DNA of 64,000 nt from Anaerolineae bacterium (GTDB lineage Bacteria; Chloroflexota; Anaerolineae; Aggregatilineales; Phototrophicaceae), in NCBI GenBank assembly GCA_023382675.1, contig JAHDWN010000022.1, forward strand, positions 45,722 to 109,721, given 5' to 3'. Made by a program: the position numbers and the translations under genes. A model generated the notes under the pieces. It was given only the letters and a program-made list of their open reading frames with translations, ran no database searches and was not told the origin of the DNA. Below, piece by piece: positions 36,444-48,784 of the stretch (position 1 is its first letter; each line of letters starts with the position of its first letter).

Positions 36444-36503
36444 GCGTCAGCACTTTATCAGCGGTGCGCCAGATACGACACTCTAGCGCACCACATCCTG
36501 TGC

Positions 36504-37358
36504 TTAGCCCCGTTTGCGCTTAAAAGCCTGCTGCACGAGTTCGGGCGCGAACATGCCGCCGGCTTCACCCTCGGCGGCAAAACGATAGACCGCTGCCTGA
36601 TAGATGCCGGTCAGCGCTGAGGACACCAGGCCGAGCAGGATCATGAAGATGACACCGACGATGATGACAGCGACGACAAACGGTGTCGAATTGAGGCTCG
36701 CGCCGAGCGCCGCTAACCCAATAGTAATGAACAGCCCGGCGATCATCACCAGGAAGGTGACGAGGCCGATGCCAGCGTTGCCGATCAGGTTTTCACCCCA
36801 GGTTTTCTTGAGCAGCGCGCTGCTGCGCTTGATCGCTTCCCAGGGGCCGATGTTTTCGATGACGAGCACGGGCACGACCAGGAAGGTGGCGACGTTCCAG
36901 GCAAACCCGACCAGGCCGGACACGATCTGGCCGAACAAGCCGCCGCGCTCGGAGATGGCGCGCAGGATCATGCCAACGGTGGCGGAAATGACCGCGTAGC
37001 CGACGATATGCGTGAGGCGTTCGGAGGCGATGCGGAAGCCATCACTGACCGTTGGGTCGCCGCCCTTCAGCCGGATGAGCGCCGCGCCGATCAGCGCGGT
37101 ATTGCAGAAGAAGATCACCGTATAGAGCACAACGTAGAAAAGGAAGCCGATGATGATGCCGAGCGGCGTCAGACCAGGATCATTGCCGCGGCTGCCCTCG
37201 ACGATCCCGACCGTGAAAAACGGCACGGCGAACAGGATCGAGACGATGACTGCGCCGATGAAGGAAATGATGGGAAAGATCAGCAGTTCTCGATCCGATT
37301 GCAGGACTGACCAGCTCGCTTTGGCGAGCGTCCAACTGTTTTGCAGCTTATCGAACAT
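36504..37358 (-). CDS. DUF6159-type polytopic membrane protein
   Basis: A 284-residue protein with about six hydrophobic segments. The opening FDKLQNSWTLAKASWSVLQSDRELLIFPIISFI and the later GPWEAIKRSSALLKKTWGENL match the DUF6159 pattern of membrane proteins of unknown function. GGAGG precedes ATG 37358. It is divergent from secA. No enzymatic motif is seen. Confidence 0.72.
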   Translation of the reverse strand: MFDKLQNSWTLAKASWSVLQSDRELLIFPIISFIGAVIVSILFAVPFFTVGIVEGSRGNDPGLTPLGIIIGFLFYVVLYTVIFFCNTALIGAALIRLKGGDPTVSDGFRIASERLTHIVGYAVISATVGMILRAISERGGLFGQIVSGLVGFAWNVATFLVVPVLVIENIGPWEAIKRSSALLKKTWGENLIGNAGIGLVTFLVMIAGLFITIGLAALGASLNSTPFVVAVIIVGVIFMILLGLVSSALTGIYQAAVYRFAAEGEAGGMFAPELVQQAFKRKRG

Positions 37359-37527
37359 GGCGGCCTCCGTTGAAAATCATTCCAGGTCGTGGGAGCGGGT
37401 GCTCACTGCGTGGGATTCGACATGCGGATCTGATCAAGAATAACACGGGTTGAACATCTGTAGGTACGAGTGCGATCTGCGAGCGGGTGAATGTGAACGC
37501 TTCTCTAACAGATCGCCAATACTGCTA

Positions 37528-37536
37528 TGTTATAAT
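37528..37536 (+). promoter_or_regulatory. Extended -10 promoter of secA
   Basis: TGT followed by a perfect TATAAT (37531-37536) gives an extended -10, 55 bases before the secA ATG. No strong -35 is present, as expected for extended -10 promoters. Confidence 0.6.
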
Positions 37537-37590
37537 GCGAAACTGCTCGTTCGGCTTGTAGCTCACGTTGTCTGTGAGAACCGAGGCATT

Positions 37591-40362
37591 ATGTTCAAGA
37601 ATCTGGTGAGTATGGTCGCCGGAAATCCGGTAGAACGCGCACTGGCGAAATACCGTACGGTCGTCGATACGATCAATGCGTTGGAACCCGCGATGCAGCA
37701 GCTCAGCGATGCCGAGCTGCGCGCTAAGACCGATGAGTTTCGCTCGCGGGTGGCCCAGGGGGAAACACTGGACGACCTGCTGCCGGAAGCCTTCGCCGCC
37801 GTTCGCGAAGCCTCGGTGCGGACGACCAAACTACGCCATTATGATGTGCAGATGATCGGTGGTATCGTGCTCCACGAGGGCAAGATCGCCGAGATGAAGA
37901 CCGGCGAAGGCAAGACGCTCGTCGCCACGCTCTCGCTCTATCTCAACGCGCTCGAAAGCAAAGGTGCACATCTGGTCACGCCGAACGACTACTTGAGCAA
38001 GGTCGGCTTGCAGACAATGGGGCCGATCTATCATCTGCTCGGCCTGTCTGCCGGGGTTATCCAGAATTCGCCATCCGGCGATCCAGACGCCGGCTCGTTT
38101 CTTTATGACCCGACCTATCCATCCGACGATGCGCGCTTTCAGAACCTGCGCCCTGCGCGCCGCCGCGACGTTTATGCCGCCGACGTGACTTACGGCACGA
38201 ACAACGAGTTCGGCTTCGACTATCTACGCGATAACATGGTGGTCGAAACGGCTCAACTTGTGCAGCGCCCGCTGAACTTCGCCATCGTCGACGAGGTCGA
38301 TAACATCCTGATTGACGAGGCGCGAACGCCGCTGATCATCAGCGGCCAGGCCGATCTGCCGTCAGATCACTACAAGCGATTTGCGCAGATCGTGCGCACG
38401 CTCAAGCCGAGCAGCGATGAAAGCATCGAGGCGGAAGACCCGGACGGCGACTACGTGGTTGACATCAAAGATCGCGTTGTGTTCCTGACCGACAGCGGTG
38501 TTGAGCGGGTCGAACGCGCGCTGGGCATCGACCACATCTACAGCCCGGAAAACGCGGACATGATCCCTTATCTGGATAATTCGCTGCGTGCGCACGCGCT
38601 CTATCACAACGACAAAGAATATATCGTTCAGGGCGGGCAGGTGATCATCGTCGATGAGTTCACCGGGCGCTTGATGTATGGCCGCCGCTTCTCGGAAGGT
38701 CTGCACCAGGCGATTGAAGCCAAGGAAGGCGTCGAGATCCGCCGTGAAAACCTGACGATGGCGACGATCACCTTCCAGAATTTCTTCCGCATGTACGACA
38801 AGCTGTCAGGCATGACCGGTACGGCGCTGACCGAGGCCGAGGAATTCGAGAAGATCTACGATCTCGAAGTCGTTGCCATCCCGACGCACAAGCCGATGAT
38901 CCGCCAGGACTACGAAGACCTGATCTACGCGACCGAGAGCGCCAAGTTCAAGGCGATTGTCAACGAGATCAAAGAGCGGCAGTCGCGCGGGCAGCCGGTG
39001 CTGGTCGGCACGGTCGCCATCGAGACGAGCGAACGCCTGAGCAAGCAGCTCAAGCGCGAGGGCATCGACCATCAGGTGCTGAACGCCAAGCAGCACGAGC
39101 GCGAGGCCGAGATCATCACCCAGGCCGGGCGGCCCAGCACAGTCACGATTGCGACCAACATGGCCGGTCGTGGTGTCGATATTCTGCTCGGCGGCAACCC
39201 GGAAGGGATGGCGCGCGATCGTCTGCACAAGCAAGGCATTGAGATCACCCAGGCGACGCCGGAGCAGTGGGCGGAAGCCTATGCTGCCGCGCTGGCCGAG
39301 TGCGAACGCGACAAGAAACTGGTGATCGAGCAGGGTGGCCTGTTCGTGCTCGGCACGGAACGCCACGAAGCGCGGCGCATCGATAACCAGCTCCGTGGCC
39401 GTTCGGGACGCCAGGGCGATCCCGGCGAGTCGCGCTTCTTCCTCAGCCTGGAAGACGACCTGATGAAGCGCTTCGGGGGCGACCGCGTCAAGAACTTCAT
39501 GAACTGGGCCAAGATCCCCGAAGACGAACCCATCGAGCACTCGCTGGTATCGAAGTCGATTGCGCAGGCTCAGGTTCGCGTGGAAGGCTATCATTTCGAC
39601 GTGCGCAAGCGCATCCTCGAATACGACGACGTGGTCAACAAACAGCGCGAGATCATCTACGGGCAGCGCCACCACTTGCTGGAACAGAGTGACATGCGTG
39701 AGGAATACCTCGGTATCGTCGGTGAGCTGATCGGCGACCTGCTGGACGAGTTCGCGCCCGAAGGCGTGACCCAAGATCAGTGGAATCTCGACGGCCTCTA
39801 CCAGAAGCTGCTGGCAATCTACCCTGTGCCCGCCGAGATCACGCCGGATACGATGAAGGGCAAAGATCTGGATGCGCTCGAGGCGCTGCTGCTCGACGGC
39901 GCAGAACAGGCCTACGAAGGCAAACGCAAAGAATTGGGCGATGAGGTCATGCCCCGCGCCGAGCGCTTAATTATGCTGAACGCCATCGACTGGCACTGGC
40001 GGCGGCACCTGACCGATCTCGACATTGTGCGCGAAGGTATCGGCTTGCAGGCCATCGCTCAGAAAGATCCGTTGGTGCAGTACAAGATCGAAGCCTTCGC
40101 CATGTTCGACGAACTGCAAGAGTCGGTGCGGCATCAGGCGGCGCGTGACATTTTCCGCGTGCAGGTCAGCCAGCCGCAGATCCAGGCGGCCCCCCGGCGT
40201 TTGCAGCAGGTGCAGGCCGTTCGCCCGGGCGCGACGCAGACGAGCAAACCGCAGCCGGTGCGCAAAACCAGCGCCAAGCTCGGGCGCAACGATCCGTGCT
40301 GGTGCGGCAGCGGCAAGAAATACAAGAACTGCCACATGCGCCAGGATCAGGCGGCAGGCTAG
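37591..40362 (+). CDS. secA: Preprotein translocase ATPase SecA
   Basis: A 923-residue motor that drives unfolded preproteins through SecYEG. Visible motifs are [15 protein letters not shown] (Walker A), [46 protein letters not shown] (Walker B), the preprotein cross-linking domain, [32 protein letters not shown] and [25 protein letters not shown]. The C-terminus carries the zinc-binding SecB-type tail [19 protein letters not shown] 37591 has GAGG five bases upstream; the frame extends 47 codons further but with no family similarity. A strong terminator follows. Confidence 0.97.
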   Translation: MFKNLVSMVAGNPVERALAKYRTVVDTINALEPAMQQLSDAELRAKTDEFRSRVAQGETLDDLLPEAFAAVREASVRTTKLRHYDVQMIGGIVLHEGKIAEMKTGEGKTLVATLSLYLNALESKGAHLVTPNDYLSKVGLQTMGPIYHLLGLSAGVIQNSPSGDPDAGSFLYDPTYPSDDARFQNLRPARRRDVYAADVTYGTNNEFGFDYLRDNMVVETAQLVQRPLNFAIVDEVDNILIDEARTPLIISGQADLPSDHYKRFAQIVRTLKPSSDESIEAEDPDGDYVVDIKDRVVFLTDSGVERVERALGIDHIYSPENADMIPYLDNSLRAHALYHNDKEYIVQGGQVIIVDEFTGRLMYGRRFSEGLHQAIEAKEGVEIRRENLTMATITFQNFFRMYDKLSGMTGTALTEAEEFEKIYDLEVVAIPTHKPMIRQDYEDLIYATESAKFKAIVNEIKERQSRGQPVLVGTVAIETSERLSKQLKREGIDHQVLNAKQHEREAEIITQAGRPSTVTIATNMAGRGVDILLGGNPEGMARDRLHKQGIEITQATPEQWAEAYAAALAECERDKKLVIEQGGLFVLGTERHEARRIDNQLRGRSGRQGDPGESRFFLSLEDDLMKRFGGDRVKNFMNWAKIPEDEPIEHSLVSKSIAQAQVRVEGYHFDVRKRILEYDDVVNKQREIIYGQRHHLLEQSDMREEYLGIVGELIGDLLDEFAPEGVTQDQWNLDGLYQKLLAIYPVPAEITPDTMKGKDLDALEALLLDGAEQAYEGKRKELGDEVMPRAERLIMLNAIDWHWRRHLTDLDIVREGIGLQAIAQKDPLVQYKIEAFAMFDELQESVRHQAARDIFRVQVSQPQIQAAPRRLQQVQAVRPGATQTSKPQPVRKTSAKLGRNDPCWCGSGKKYKNCHMRQDQAAG

Positions 40363-40419
40363 ATGGCTTTCGGCGGTCGGCTGTCAGCTTTTGGCTGCAA
40401 ATAGACGAACAAGCAAGAT

Positions 40420-40450
40420 CGGGGGTTGGCAGTGCCAGCCCCCGGTTTTT
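40420..40450 (+). terminator. Intrinsic terminator of secA
   Basis: An 11-bp stem CGGGGGTTGGC/GCCAGCCCCCG (one G-T pair) with an AGT loop is followed by TTTTT at 40446-40450, 58 bases after the secA stop. Confidence 0.88.
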
Positions 40451-40497
40451 ATAGGGCTTTCGCGTGTGGCTGACCGTTCCAAAAACACCCGATTCTG

Positions 40498-40506
40498 TGG
40501 TAAAAT
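40498..40506 (+). promoter_or_regulatory. Extended -10 promoter upstream of gyrA
   Basis: TGG followed by TAAAAT (40501-40506) resembles an extended -10. An ATG stands exactly six bases further (40513), so the transcript may be leaderless and open directly with a short ORF, ahead of gyrA. Confidence 0.5.
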
Positions 40507-40512
40507 GCGTAC

Positions 40513-40617
40513 ATGGACATATATCCACTTCCTCAGGATTCTTTGCACCAGCGCACCTCATTTTCGGGGGCGGCGCCTGTGTCCATTTATGCAGTAGACC
40601 AAGACAAACGACGGTGA
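40513..40617 (+). CDS. Putative 34-codon leader ORF upstream of gyrA
   Basis: ATG 40513 follows the TAAAAT box by six bases and opens a 34-residue frame ending at TGA 40615-40617. The peptide starts MDIYPLPQDSLHQ and ends DQDKRR; it has no known motif. The AAAGGAG site and GTG at 40636 begin only a few bases after its stop, so translation could pass from it to gyrA. Existence as an expressed peptide is inferred from layout alone. Confidence 0.3.
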   Translation: MDIYPLPQDSLHQRTSFSGAAPVSIYAVDQDKRR

Positions 40618-40680
40618 CATGACGAAAGGAGCGCAGTGCGTGGCAGTACCTGCCAGTATCCTGCCTCACGCCTGAAAGCT

Positions 40681-43176
<2,496 letters not shown>

Positions 43177-43239
43177 CACGGGCGTGCAGGCTTGCCACAA
43201 AACAATGGCGCGTAGTTTAAGAGGGGAAGCGCGGTTCTC

Positions 43240-43260
43240 GCGCTGGCACAAAACCAGCGC
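43240..43260. other. Perfect hairpin in the gyrA-PAP2 gap
   Basis: GCGCTGG-CACAAAA-CCAGCGC has a perfect 7-bp stem without a U-tract. The loop CACAAAA is the same as in the hairpin at 45152-45174. It might end gyrA mRNA inefficiently. Confidence 0.4.
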
Positions 43261-43277
43261 TGAATGTGCACCCGACC

Positions 43278-43964
43278 ATGAGTGACTGGATTGCACGCTG
43301 GACACGACGGTTCAGCATCCGCGTCCTGCTTGGATTCTTGGTGAGTGTTCTGTGCCTCGTGTTGTTCGCTGCCCTGGCAGAGGATGTGCTGGAACAAAGC
43401 CGTCTTGTCCAGGTTGATATTGCGCTGGCGAACGAGCTGCATCAGATCAGCGATGCCAATACAATCCAGATCTACAAGATCATCAGCCTGTTCGGCTATC
43501 AGATTCTTTTCCCGGCCTGCGCCGTGATCGCGCTGGTGTTGGCTGTGCGTCGGCAGTGGCTGTATCTGACGATGTGGATCGTGGCGTTAGCAGGCGGGCA
43601 GGTCTTGAATCTGCTGCTCAAGACACTGTTTGCGCGTCCCCGCCCGATGTTTGCTGATCCATTCGCCCTGGAGGTTTACTACAGCTTCCCCAGTGGGCAC
43701 TCAATGATCTCACTGATCGCGTACGGAATGCTGGCCTATTTGATCGGCGTCTACGTCAAGAATCACTACGTGCGCATCCTGGTGGTTTTCTTCGCGGCGC
43801 TCGCCATCGTGCTCATCGGGATCAGCCGGATGGCGCTCGGTGTGCATTACCTGAGCGACGTGATCGGCGGTTTCATCGCCGGGGGCGTCTGGCTGGCGAC
43901 CTGCATCACAGCGGTCGAGTTGCGGCGCCACACCACCTCGCCGCCGGAAAGCCCGCAGACATGA
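43278..43964 (+). CDS. PAP2-family membrane phosphatase
   Basis: A 228-residue protein with about six spans. The three PAP2 catalytic motifs are present in order: KTLFARPRP, YSFPSGHS and SRMALGVHYLSD. Members hydrolyse phosphatidate, phosphatidylglycerol phosphate or undecaprenyl diphosphate at the outer membrane face. Substrate is not decidable; a wall-lipid role would complement uppP. ATG 43278 and GTG 43266 are both possible, neither with a good ribosome site. Confidence 0.85.
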   Translation: MSDWIARWTRRFSIRVLLGFLVSVLCLVLFAALAEDVLEQSRLVQVDIALANELHQISDANTIQIYKIISLFGYQILFPACAVIALVLAVRRQWLYLTMWIVALAGGQVLNLLLKTLFARPRPMFADPFALEVYYSFPSGHSMISLIAYGMLAYLIGVYVKNHYVRILVVFFAALAIVLIGISRMALGVHYLSDVIGGFIAGGVWLATCITAVELRRHTTSPPESPQT

Positions 43965-43999
43965 TACATTTGGAATAGCGAACGAACGTTCTGTCCAGC

Positions 44000-44005
44000 T
44001 ATGAT
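44000..44005 (+). promoter_or_regulatory. Candidate leaderless -10 box for the AraC-like regulator
   Basis: TATGAT lies six bases before ATG 44012, with no Shine-Dalgarno between them, the same arrangement as for pbpC and the glycosyltransferase. Confidence 0.42.
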
Positions 44006-44011
44006 AGGCCC

Positions 44012-44401
44012 ATGTTGATTGACGTGCCAGACCTCCAACCGCATCACCCGTGCATCGAAGACGTGCAGCGCTACATCCGTAATCACATGGATGAGCCGCT
44101 TAATCGTGAAGTGTTGGCGGCAGTGGCCGGGTTTTCCGTGCCTCATCTGCATCGCTTGTTCGCAGCATCAACCGGGCAAAGTCTCGCCGCCTACATTCGC
44201 GATGCGCGCCTGGAACGTGCGGGTCGTAAGCTGCGTGCGGGTGCGGTGGATATCACCGAGGTGGCGCTCGCGGCAGGTTACGATACGCACGCCGCTTTCG
44301 GCAAGGCGTTCAAGCGTCGGTTTGGCCTCAGTCCAAGTGAATTTCGACAGCTCGATTGCCGGACAGCAACAACCATGCTGAAGAAAGGATCACTCACGTG
44401 A
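44012..44401 (+). CDS. Short AraC/XylS-type transcriptional regulator (DNA-binding domain only)
   Basis: A 129-residue protein consisting almost wholly of the AraC double helix-turn-helix: YIRNHMDEPLNREVLAAVAGFSVPHLHRLF, then ITEVALAAGYDTHAAFGKAFKRRFGLSPSEFR, which is the AraC signature. There is no ligand-binding domain, unlike typical ~290-residue members, so it is either a stand-alone activator or relies on another sensor. Its TGA overlaps the GTG start of the VOC gene, so both are co-expressed and it probably controls that small unit. Confidence 0.85.
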   Translation: MLIDVPDLQPHHPCIEDVQRYIRNHMDEPLNREVLAAVAGFSVPHLHRLFAASTGQSLAAYIRDARLERAGRKLRAGAVDITEVALAAGYDTHAAFGKAFKRRFGLSPSEFRQLDCRTATTMLKKGSLT

Positions 44402-44796
44402 AAATCAAGCTGACAAGCGTCTCGATTGGCGATTATGACAAGGCGTTGCACTTCTACACAGACATTCTCGGCTTTGTCAAAAAGCGCGACATTCCGCTCG
44501 GTGGAGGCGCACGCTGGCTGACGGTTGTCTCGCCCGACGACCCGAACGGCGTCGAACTGCTGCTGGAACCGAACGCCGACTACCCGGCTATGAAGGCGCT
44601 CAAGGAATCCCTGGTGCGGGATGGCATCCCGTTCACGGCGTTCGAGGTGGACGACGTCCACAAGGAGTACGAACGGCTGAAAGGGCTGGGCGTCGAGTTC
44701 ACGATGGAGCCGACCAACATGGGGACAACGATCCTGGCTGTGCTGGATGACACCTGCGGCAACCTGATCCAGATCTACCAGGTCGTCGGCCAGTAG
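44398..44796 (+). CDS. VOC-family (glyoxalase/bleomycin-resistance-fold) protein
   Basis: A 132-residue vicinal-oxygen-chelate protein with the usual two beta-alpha-beta-beta-beta units. It begins KIKLTSVSIGDYDKALHFYTDILGF, has an ELLLEP strand with a metal-ligand Glu, and ends LDDTCGNLIQIYQ with the second Glu/Gln region. Such proteins include small-molecule lyases and binding proteins. GTG 44398 has AAGGA seven bases upstream and overlaps the regulator stop (GTGA), so the AraC-VOC pair is translationally coupled. Confidence 0.85.
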   Translation: MKIKLTSVSIGDYDKALHFYTDILGFVKKRDIPLGGGARWLTVVSPDDPNGVELLLEPNADYPAMKALKESLVRDGIPFTAFEVDDVHKEYERLKGLGVEFTMEPTNMGTTILAVLDDTCGNLIQIYQVVGQ

Positions 44797-44880
44797 GCGG
44801 GCGACACTTCGGCGCAACGCCGGGCATGGGGCATCCATATAGGATTGGGAAATGAATCACCATCCTATGGAGGCAGTCCT

Positions 44881-45108
44881 ATGTTCAATCGACAGCAGCG
44901 GCGCTTCGGCTATCTGATGTTGATCGTCGTCGTGCAGATGCTGGCGCTGGCCAGTCTGTCAGCGCTGGTCGTGGCACAGGGTGCGCCCGCCGGGAAGCAG
45001 ATTCATCGGGGCCGCTCGCGAACGGCTGGCGATTCTATTACGCGCCCGAAGAGGGACACTAACATCATAGTGGTCGCGCTGCAGCGGCAACCTCAGGCTG
45101 CGGGATGA
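44881..45108 (+). pseudogene. Decayed copy of the secreted protein gene at 50516-51016
   Basis: The ATG at 44881 has GGAGG upstream and opens a signal-peptide-like N-terminus ending in VVAQGAPAG. Over about 44970-45068 the DNA closely follows 50588-50692, but one base is missing near 45005 and two near 45055. In the ancestral frame the sequence would read LANGWRFYYAPEEG then stop (compare LASGWSLYYAPEEG in the intact gene). The remaining C-terminal half is absent. The 75-residue frame that remains is therefore a relic. Confidence 0.75.
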
Positions 45109-45151
45109 CGATGTGACCGGCGTTGCAGCCGGATGGGAAACATGCATCGCG

Positions 45152-45174
45152 GACGGGGGCACAAAACCCCCGTC
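45152..45174. terminator. GC-rich hairpin downstream of the receiver operon
   Basis: GACGGGGG-CACAAAA-CCCCCGTC is a perfect 8-bp stem between the relic gene and the stop of the last receiver gene, 21 bases past that stop on the minus strand. There is no clear U-tract, so termination is plausible but unproved. Confidence 0.5.
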
Positions 45175-45195
45175 TTGATGATCGCAAATGATGAG

Positions 45196-45585
45196 CTATG
45201 CCGTTTCCCACACGGGCTGCCCGTTGAGAATCCGCGCAAGTTGATCGGGGAATTTGTCGGGATCGAGCGGCTTGCCGATAAAGCCGTGGAAGCCCTGCTG
45301 GAAGACCGTGTGCATCTCGCTCAAATGGACGGTGCAGGCGACAATCGGGACATTCTGGAAGCGTGGGTCTGCCTTGAGATACTCGAAGACCTGGTAGCCG
45401 TTAAGCCCTGGCATTTCCAGATCGAGCAGGACGACATCGACTTGCCCGAGAGTCGCCAGTGTTGCGTCGAGGTTCCTGGGATTTGTGACCTGCGTCGAAC
45501 TTATCCCCTGCTCAGTGAGAAGCAGTTTGAGGATTTGGGCATTCTTCGTGTTGTCTTCGATAATGAGCGCGTGCGGTTGTTTCAC
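45196..45585 (-). CDS. Receiver-only response regulator (third in the operon)
   Basis: A 129-residue stand-alone receiver: acidic pair in LIIEDN, phospho-acceptor in VVLLDLEMPGLNGYQVF, Thr in VACTVH and Lys in IGKPLD. No output domain, so it works by protein contact or as a phosphate relay. GTG 45585 has AGGAG seven bases upstream, 15 bases after the previous receiver stop. Confidence 0.88.
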   Translation of the reverse strand: MKQPHALIIEDNTKNAQILKLLLTEQGISSTQVTNPRNLDATLATLGQVDVVLLDLEMPGLNGYQVFEYLKADPRFQNVPIVACTVHLSEMHTVFQQGFHGFIGKPLDPDKFPDQLARILNGQPVWETA

Positions 45586-45600
45586 TTCTGACTCCTGTAG

Positions 45601-46035
45601 TTAACGTTGAGCGCCCGCAAAGCGTTCGCCCGCATACCAGACTTCTTTGCCGGCAATGAGATCGGCGAGTTGTTCCGCAAAGAGTTCATCTTCGACGGGC
45701 TTGGCGATGAACCCATTGAAACCCTTTTGCTGTGTCTTTGCCATGGCCGATGACGGTTCGGCAGCAGAGACGGCGACAATCGGCACGTGGGCAAATTCCT
45801 CACGGGCTTTGATTTGATCGAAGACTTCATAACCGCTGATGCCGCCCATCAAGAACATCAGATCGAGGACAATCAGGTCGACGGGGGCGAATTTCTCCAG
45901 GTGGGCCATGCCGTCGGCCCCCCAGCGGTCGAATTCCAGAATGGCCTTGTGCGTATTCTGGAGGATCATCTTGTAGACGATGCGATTGCGCATGTCGTCT
46001 TCGACTATGAAAATGCGTTTCTGGTTCAAGAACAT
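45601..46035 (-). CDS. Receiver-only response regulator (second in the operon)
   Basis: A 144-residue receiver with IVEDDMRNRIVYKMIL, phospho-acceptor in LIVLDLMFLMGGISGYEVF (an inserted segment of about two residues between the Asp and the Gly), Ser in VAVSAAEPS replacing the usual Thr, and Lys in IAKPVED. AGAGGA precedes ATG 46035. It lies 17 bases after the first receiver gene. Confidence 0.88.
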   Translation of the reverse strand: MFLNQKRIFIVEDDMRNRIVYKMILQNTHKAILEFDRWGADGMAHLEKFAPVDLIVLDLMFLMGGISGYEVFDQIKAREEFAHVPIVAVSAAEPSSAMAKTQQKGFNGFIAKPVEDELFAEQLADLIAGKEVWYAGERFAGAQR

Positions 46036-46052
46036 GACATGGTCCTCTAGGG

Positions 46053-46460
46053 CTACGAGAAGATACGCCAGATTTGCTCACCCATGACGATCCGGTTGAG
46101 ACTCTCTGGAAACGTGTCCATATCGAGCGGTTTTGCCAGACAGCCGTCGAAACCGGCTGTGCGAAGCTGCTGCACTTCTTCATTCATGACGCTGGCGGTC
46201 ATGGCGACAATCGGTGTATGTTCATACTGCGGTGTCTGGCGCAGCATTTCCAGCATCTCAAAACCCGTGAAGGGCTTCATGTGGATGTCCAGGAAGATGA
46301 CATCCGGCCTCGGATCAAGTGCCAGCGCGCGTGGCAGAAAATCCTGGCTATTCTCAAAGATGGTGACAGTCGATAGGCCCATGTCGCTGGCGATCATACG
46401 CATGACCTTGCGACTCCGTTCTTCATCCTCCACATAGAGGACTACTGGCTGTTGATACAT
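46053..46460 (-). CDS. Receiver-only response regulator (first in the operon)
   Basis: A 135-residue receiver with LYVEDEERSRKVMRMI, phospho-acceptor in VIFLDIHMKPFTGFEML, Thr in VAMTASV and Lys in LAKPLD. GAGAGGAAG precedes ATG 46460, 17 bases after the kinase stop, so it is translated from the kinase transcript and is the most likely direct partner. Confidence 0.88.
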   Translation of the reverse strand: MYQQPVVLYVEDEERSRKVMRMIASDMGLSTVTIFENSQDFLPRALALDPRPDVIFLDIHMKPFTGFEMLEMLRQTPQYEHTPIVAMTASVMNEEVQQLRTAGFDGCLAKPLDMDTFPESLNRIVMGEQIWRIFS

Positions 46461-46477
46461 TGGCTTCCTCTCTTCCC

Positions 46478-48784
46478 TCAGGTTATAAGCGATGGCTCTA
46501 GCACGGTCGAGTTTACGGGCAGCGTGATATAGAAAGTCGTCCCCTTGCCAAGTTCGCTCTCCAACCAGATGCGCCCACCATGCGCCTCGATGAGACTCTT
46601 TGAAATTGGCATTCCAAGGCCGGTGCCGCCGCCCTGGCGCAACCCAGTCTCGGTCTGTTTGAACGCCTCGAAAACAGCCTGCTGGTCTTGTGGTGCAATG
46701 CCTGCGCCTGTGTCTTGAACTGCGAAGATGATTTCATCATCGCCCTGGTTGACGCGCAGCGTGATGCTGCCGTCTTCCGTGAACTTGCAGGCGTTCGACA
46801 TAACGTTGAGCAACACCTGGAGAATACGCTGCCGGTCTGCTTTGACCAGTGGCAAGCTGTTTGGAACGTCTACTTGTACGGTGACTGGCTTGTCCTGAAG
46901 CAGAGTGCGCCCGGTTGCAGCAACTGCCTGGATGACCGGCTTGAGGTCGACATTGTCTTCGACAAACAGGTTGAGAGAGCCTGACTCGATCTTCGACATG
47001 TCCAGCACATCGTTGATCAGGTTAAGCAGATGTTTGCCGCTGTCGATGACTTCGTTCAGGCTCTCTCTTTGCTCATCGTTGACTGGGCCGGCAGAGCCTT
47101 TGGCGACATACTTGGTGAAGTTGATGATGGCGTTGAGCGGCGTGCGCAGCTCGTGTGACATGCTGGCAAGGAACGCGGACTTGACTTTGCTGACACGTTC
47201 GACTTCTTCAAACAGGGCTGCGTTACGAACGGCAATGGCAATCTGCTCCGCGAGTGTGGTCATGATCTTGACGTCTTCGTCGTCGAACCGGCCTACTGTT
47301 TGCGATTGCAGATCGAGTACACCCACAAGCTGATTACCATACATCATCGGCAGCGCCAGTTCTGAGCGTGTCTCCGGAAGCAGCGGATTCTTGAAGTGAT
47401 GAGGATTCGCCAGAACGTCGTTCGAAAGGGCAATCTGCCGGTCGCGCGCTGCCTGGGGCACAAGGCCTTGATCGCTGAGACGGAATTGTTTGCCACCAGC
47501 GACCATTTGTTCGCCAACTTCGCCAGTGCCCTGACGCAGCGTGATCGTCTGGTCGTCGTCATCGAAGAGGAAGATCGAGGTGTGATACAGGTCAAATGAG
47601 GTGGTTGTCAGATCGGCGACTTCTGAAAGCAGTTTCGTGAAATCCAATTCCGTCGTGATCTGCCGCGACACATCCGACGCAAGGGCGAGGTCGCGGACAC
47701 GCTCTTCCACGAGATCTTCCAGATAAATAATCATTTCCTGCAGGCGCGCGGTCATGTCGTTGAAGGATTGGGCCAGCGTGCCGATTTCGTCCTGGCTGGT
47801 GACTGCGGCTCTGGCTTCCAGATTACCGTCGCGAATGTCTTGCGCTGTGCGCGAAAGCCTTTCAATCGGGCGCACGACCTGGCGTACCGTCACGAATACA
47901 AGGGCGCCTGCGGCGAGAAGCGCGAGTGCCGTAACCATACCGGACACCTGCAGACCATTCTGGGCTGACTCGAGCGCATCGTCCACGGAGCGTTCGGCCA
48001 CGGCCGTAAACGTGTGGCCGCCGAACTCCACGTTATCGGTCGCGAAGAGGACATCCGTTCCATCCAAACCGGTCCCGCGGCCATCTACCGACGAGAATGC
48101 AGGTGACGCCTCTTCGGCGGCAACAGGCACATCGCGACGTGCGACGACATGTCCATCTTCGTCGGCGACGTACACCATCTGATTATCGCCGACTTGAAGA
48201 CCGGCCAACATGTTACGGATCGCATTCAGACGCACATCCGCGACCAACACGCCGCTGAGCTCGACACTGCGCAATCTGTACATCGGAATAGCGATGGTCA
48301 CCAATGCCTGGCTGGTCGCCTCGTCATAGTACGCGTGTGCGACGTAAGTTTCACGAGTGGAACTTGGCTGCGTAAACTCCGGCGCGGCGCTGCGATCAAC
48401 GACGACATCGCTGTTGACGATTTCGTTGCGGGTGACGTGAAGATGTTCGTGACCATCGCGGTCAAGCAGGATCAATCCTTCGTAGAGGTTGCGGTACGTC
48501 CCCGTATTCAGGGCATTGAGCAAGATACTTAACTGCTGCGCGCGATCTGGCTGCTCCAGGCCTCTGAGTTCGTCACCGATCGACTGCAAGTTGGTTTCCA
48601 CGCCTTGCAGATAAGCGTCGAGTTCTGCAGAGACACGCTGGGCGACCTGGCGTTGCAGGTCAAGTGCCTGCTCCTGCTCAGCCGCAAAACCGCGTTGAGC
48701 GAGGAAGAGACCGACGATCATAACCGGAACGACAGCCAGACCGATAAAGATGATGGTGAGGCGTAAACGTAGACTTTGCCACAT
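46478..48784 (-). CDS. Membrane sensor histidine kinase with extracytoplasmic Cache-like domain, HAMP and GAF
   Basis: A 768-residue kinase. First span ~8-28, then an external domain of about 250 residues resembling a double Cache sensor (VLVADVRLNAIRNMLAGL, VYVADEDGHVVARRDV). The second span (~283-303) is followed by HAMP (RPIERLSRTAQDIRDGNLEARA...EIGTLAQSFNDM). A GAF-like domain lies at ~375-520. HisKA has SHELRTPLNAI with the phospho-His near 544, and the ATPase has NVMSNACKF, DTGAGI and GTGLGMPIS. It probably senses a ligand carried by the binding protein encoded upstream and phosphorylates one or more of the three receivers. Confidence 0.9.
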   Translation of the reverse strand: MWQSLRLRLTIIFIGLAVVPVMIVGLFLAQRGFAAEQEQALDLQRQVAQRVSAELDAYLQGVETNLQSIGDELRGLEQPDRAQQLSILLNALNTGTYRNLYEGLILLDRDGHEHLHVTRNEIVNSDVVVDRSAAPEFTQPSSTRETYVAHAYYDEATSQALVTIAIPMYRLRSVELSGVLVADVRLNAIRNMLAGLQVGDNQMVYVADEDGHVVARRDVPVAAEEASPAFSSVDGRGTGLDGTDVLFATDNVEFGGHTFTAVAERSVDDALESAQNGLQVSGMVTALALLAAGALVFVTVRQVVRPIERLSRTAQDIRDGNLEARAAVTSQDEIGTLAQSFNDMTARLQEMIIYLEDLVEERVRDLALASDVSRQITTELDFTKLLSEVADLTTTSFDLYHTSIFLFDDDDQTITLRQGTGEVGEQMVAGGKQFRLSDQGLVPQAARDRQIALSNDVLANPHHFKNPLLPETRSELALPMMYGNQLVGVLDLQSQTVGRFDDEDVKIMTTLAEQIAIAVRNAALFEEVERVSKVKSAFLASMSHELRTPLNAIINFTKYVAKGSAGPVNDEQRESLNEVIDSGKHLLNLINDVLDMSKIESGSLNLFVEDNVDLKPVIQAVAATGRTLLQDKPVTVQVDVPNSLPLVKADRQRILQVLLNVMSNACKFTEDGSITLRVNQGDDEIIFAVQDTGAGIAPQDQQAVFEAFKQTETGLRQGGGTGLGMPISKSLIEAHGGRIWLESELGKGTTFYITLPVNSTVLEPSLIT

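Noticed and set aside
37543..37590. CTG six bases after the secA TATAAT box, in frame with secA, as a leaderless start
   Set aside because: CTG starts are very rare and ATG 37591 has a good GAGG site and the family N-terminus, so the first bases are better read as a 5' leader.
43240..45174. Two hairpins sharing the loop CACAAAA (43240-43260 and 45152-45174) as members of a repeat family
   Set aside because: The stems are unrelated in sequence; a shared 7-base loop among short hairpins can be chance.
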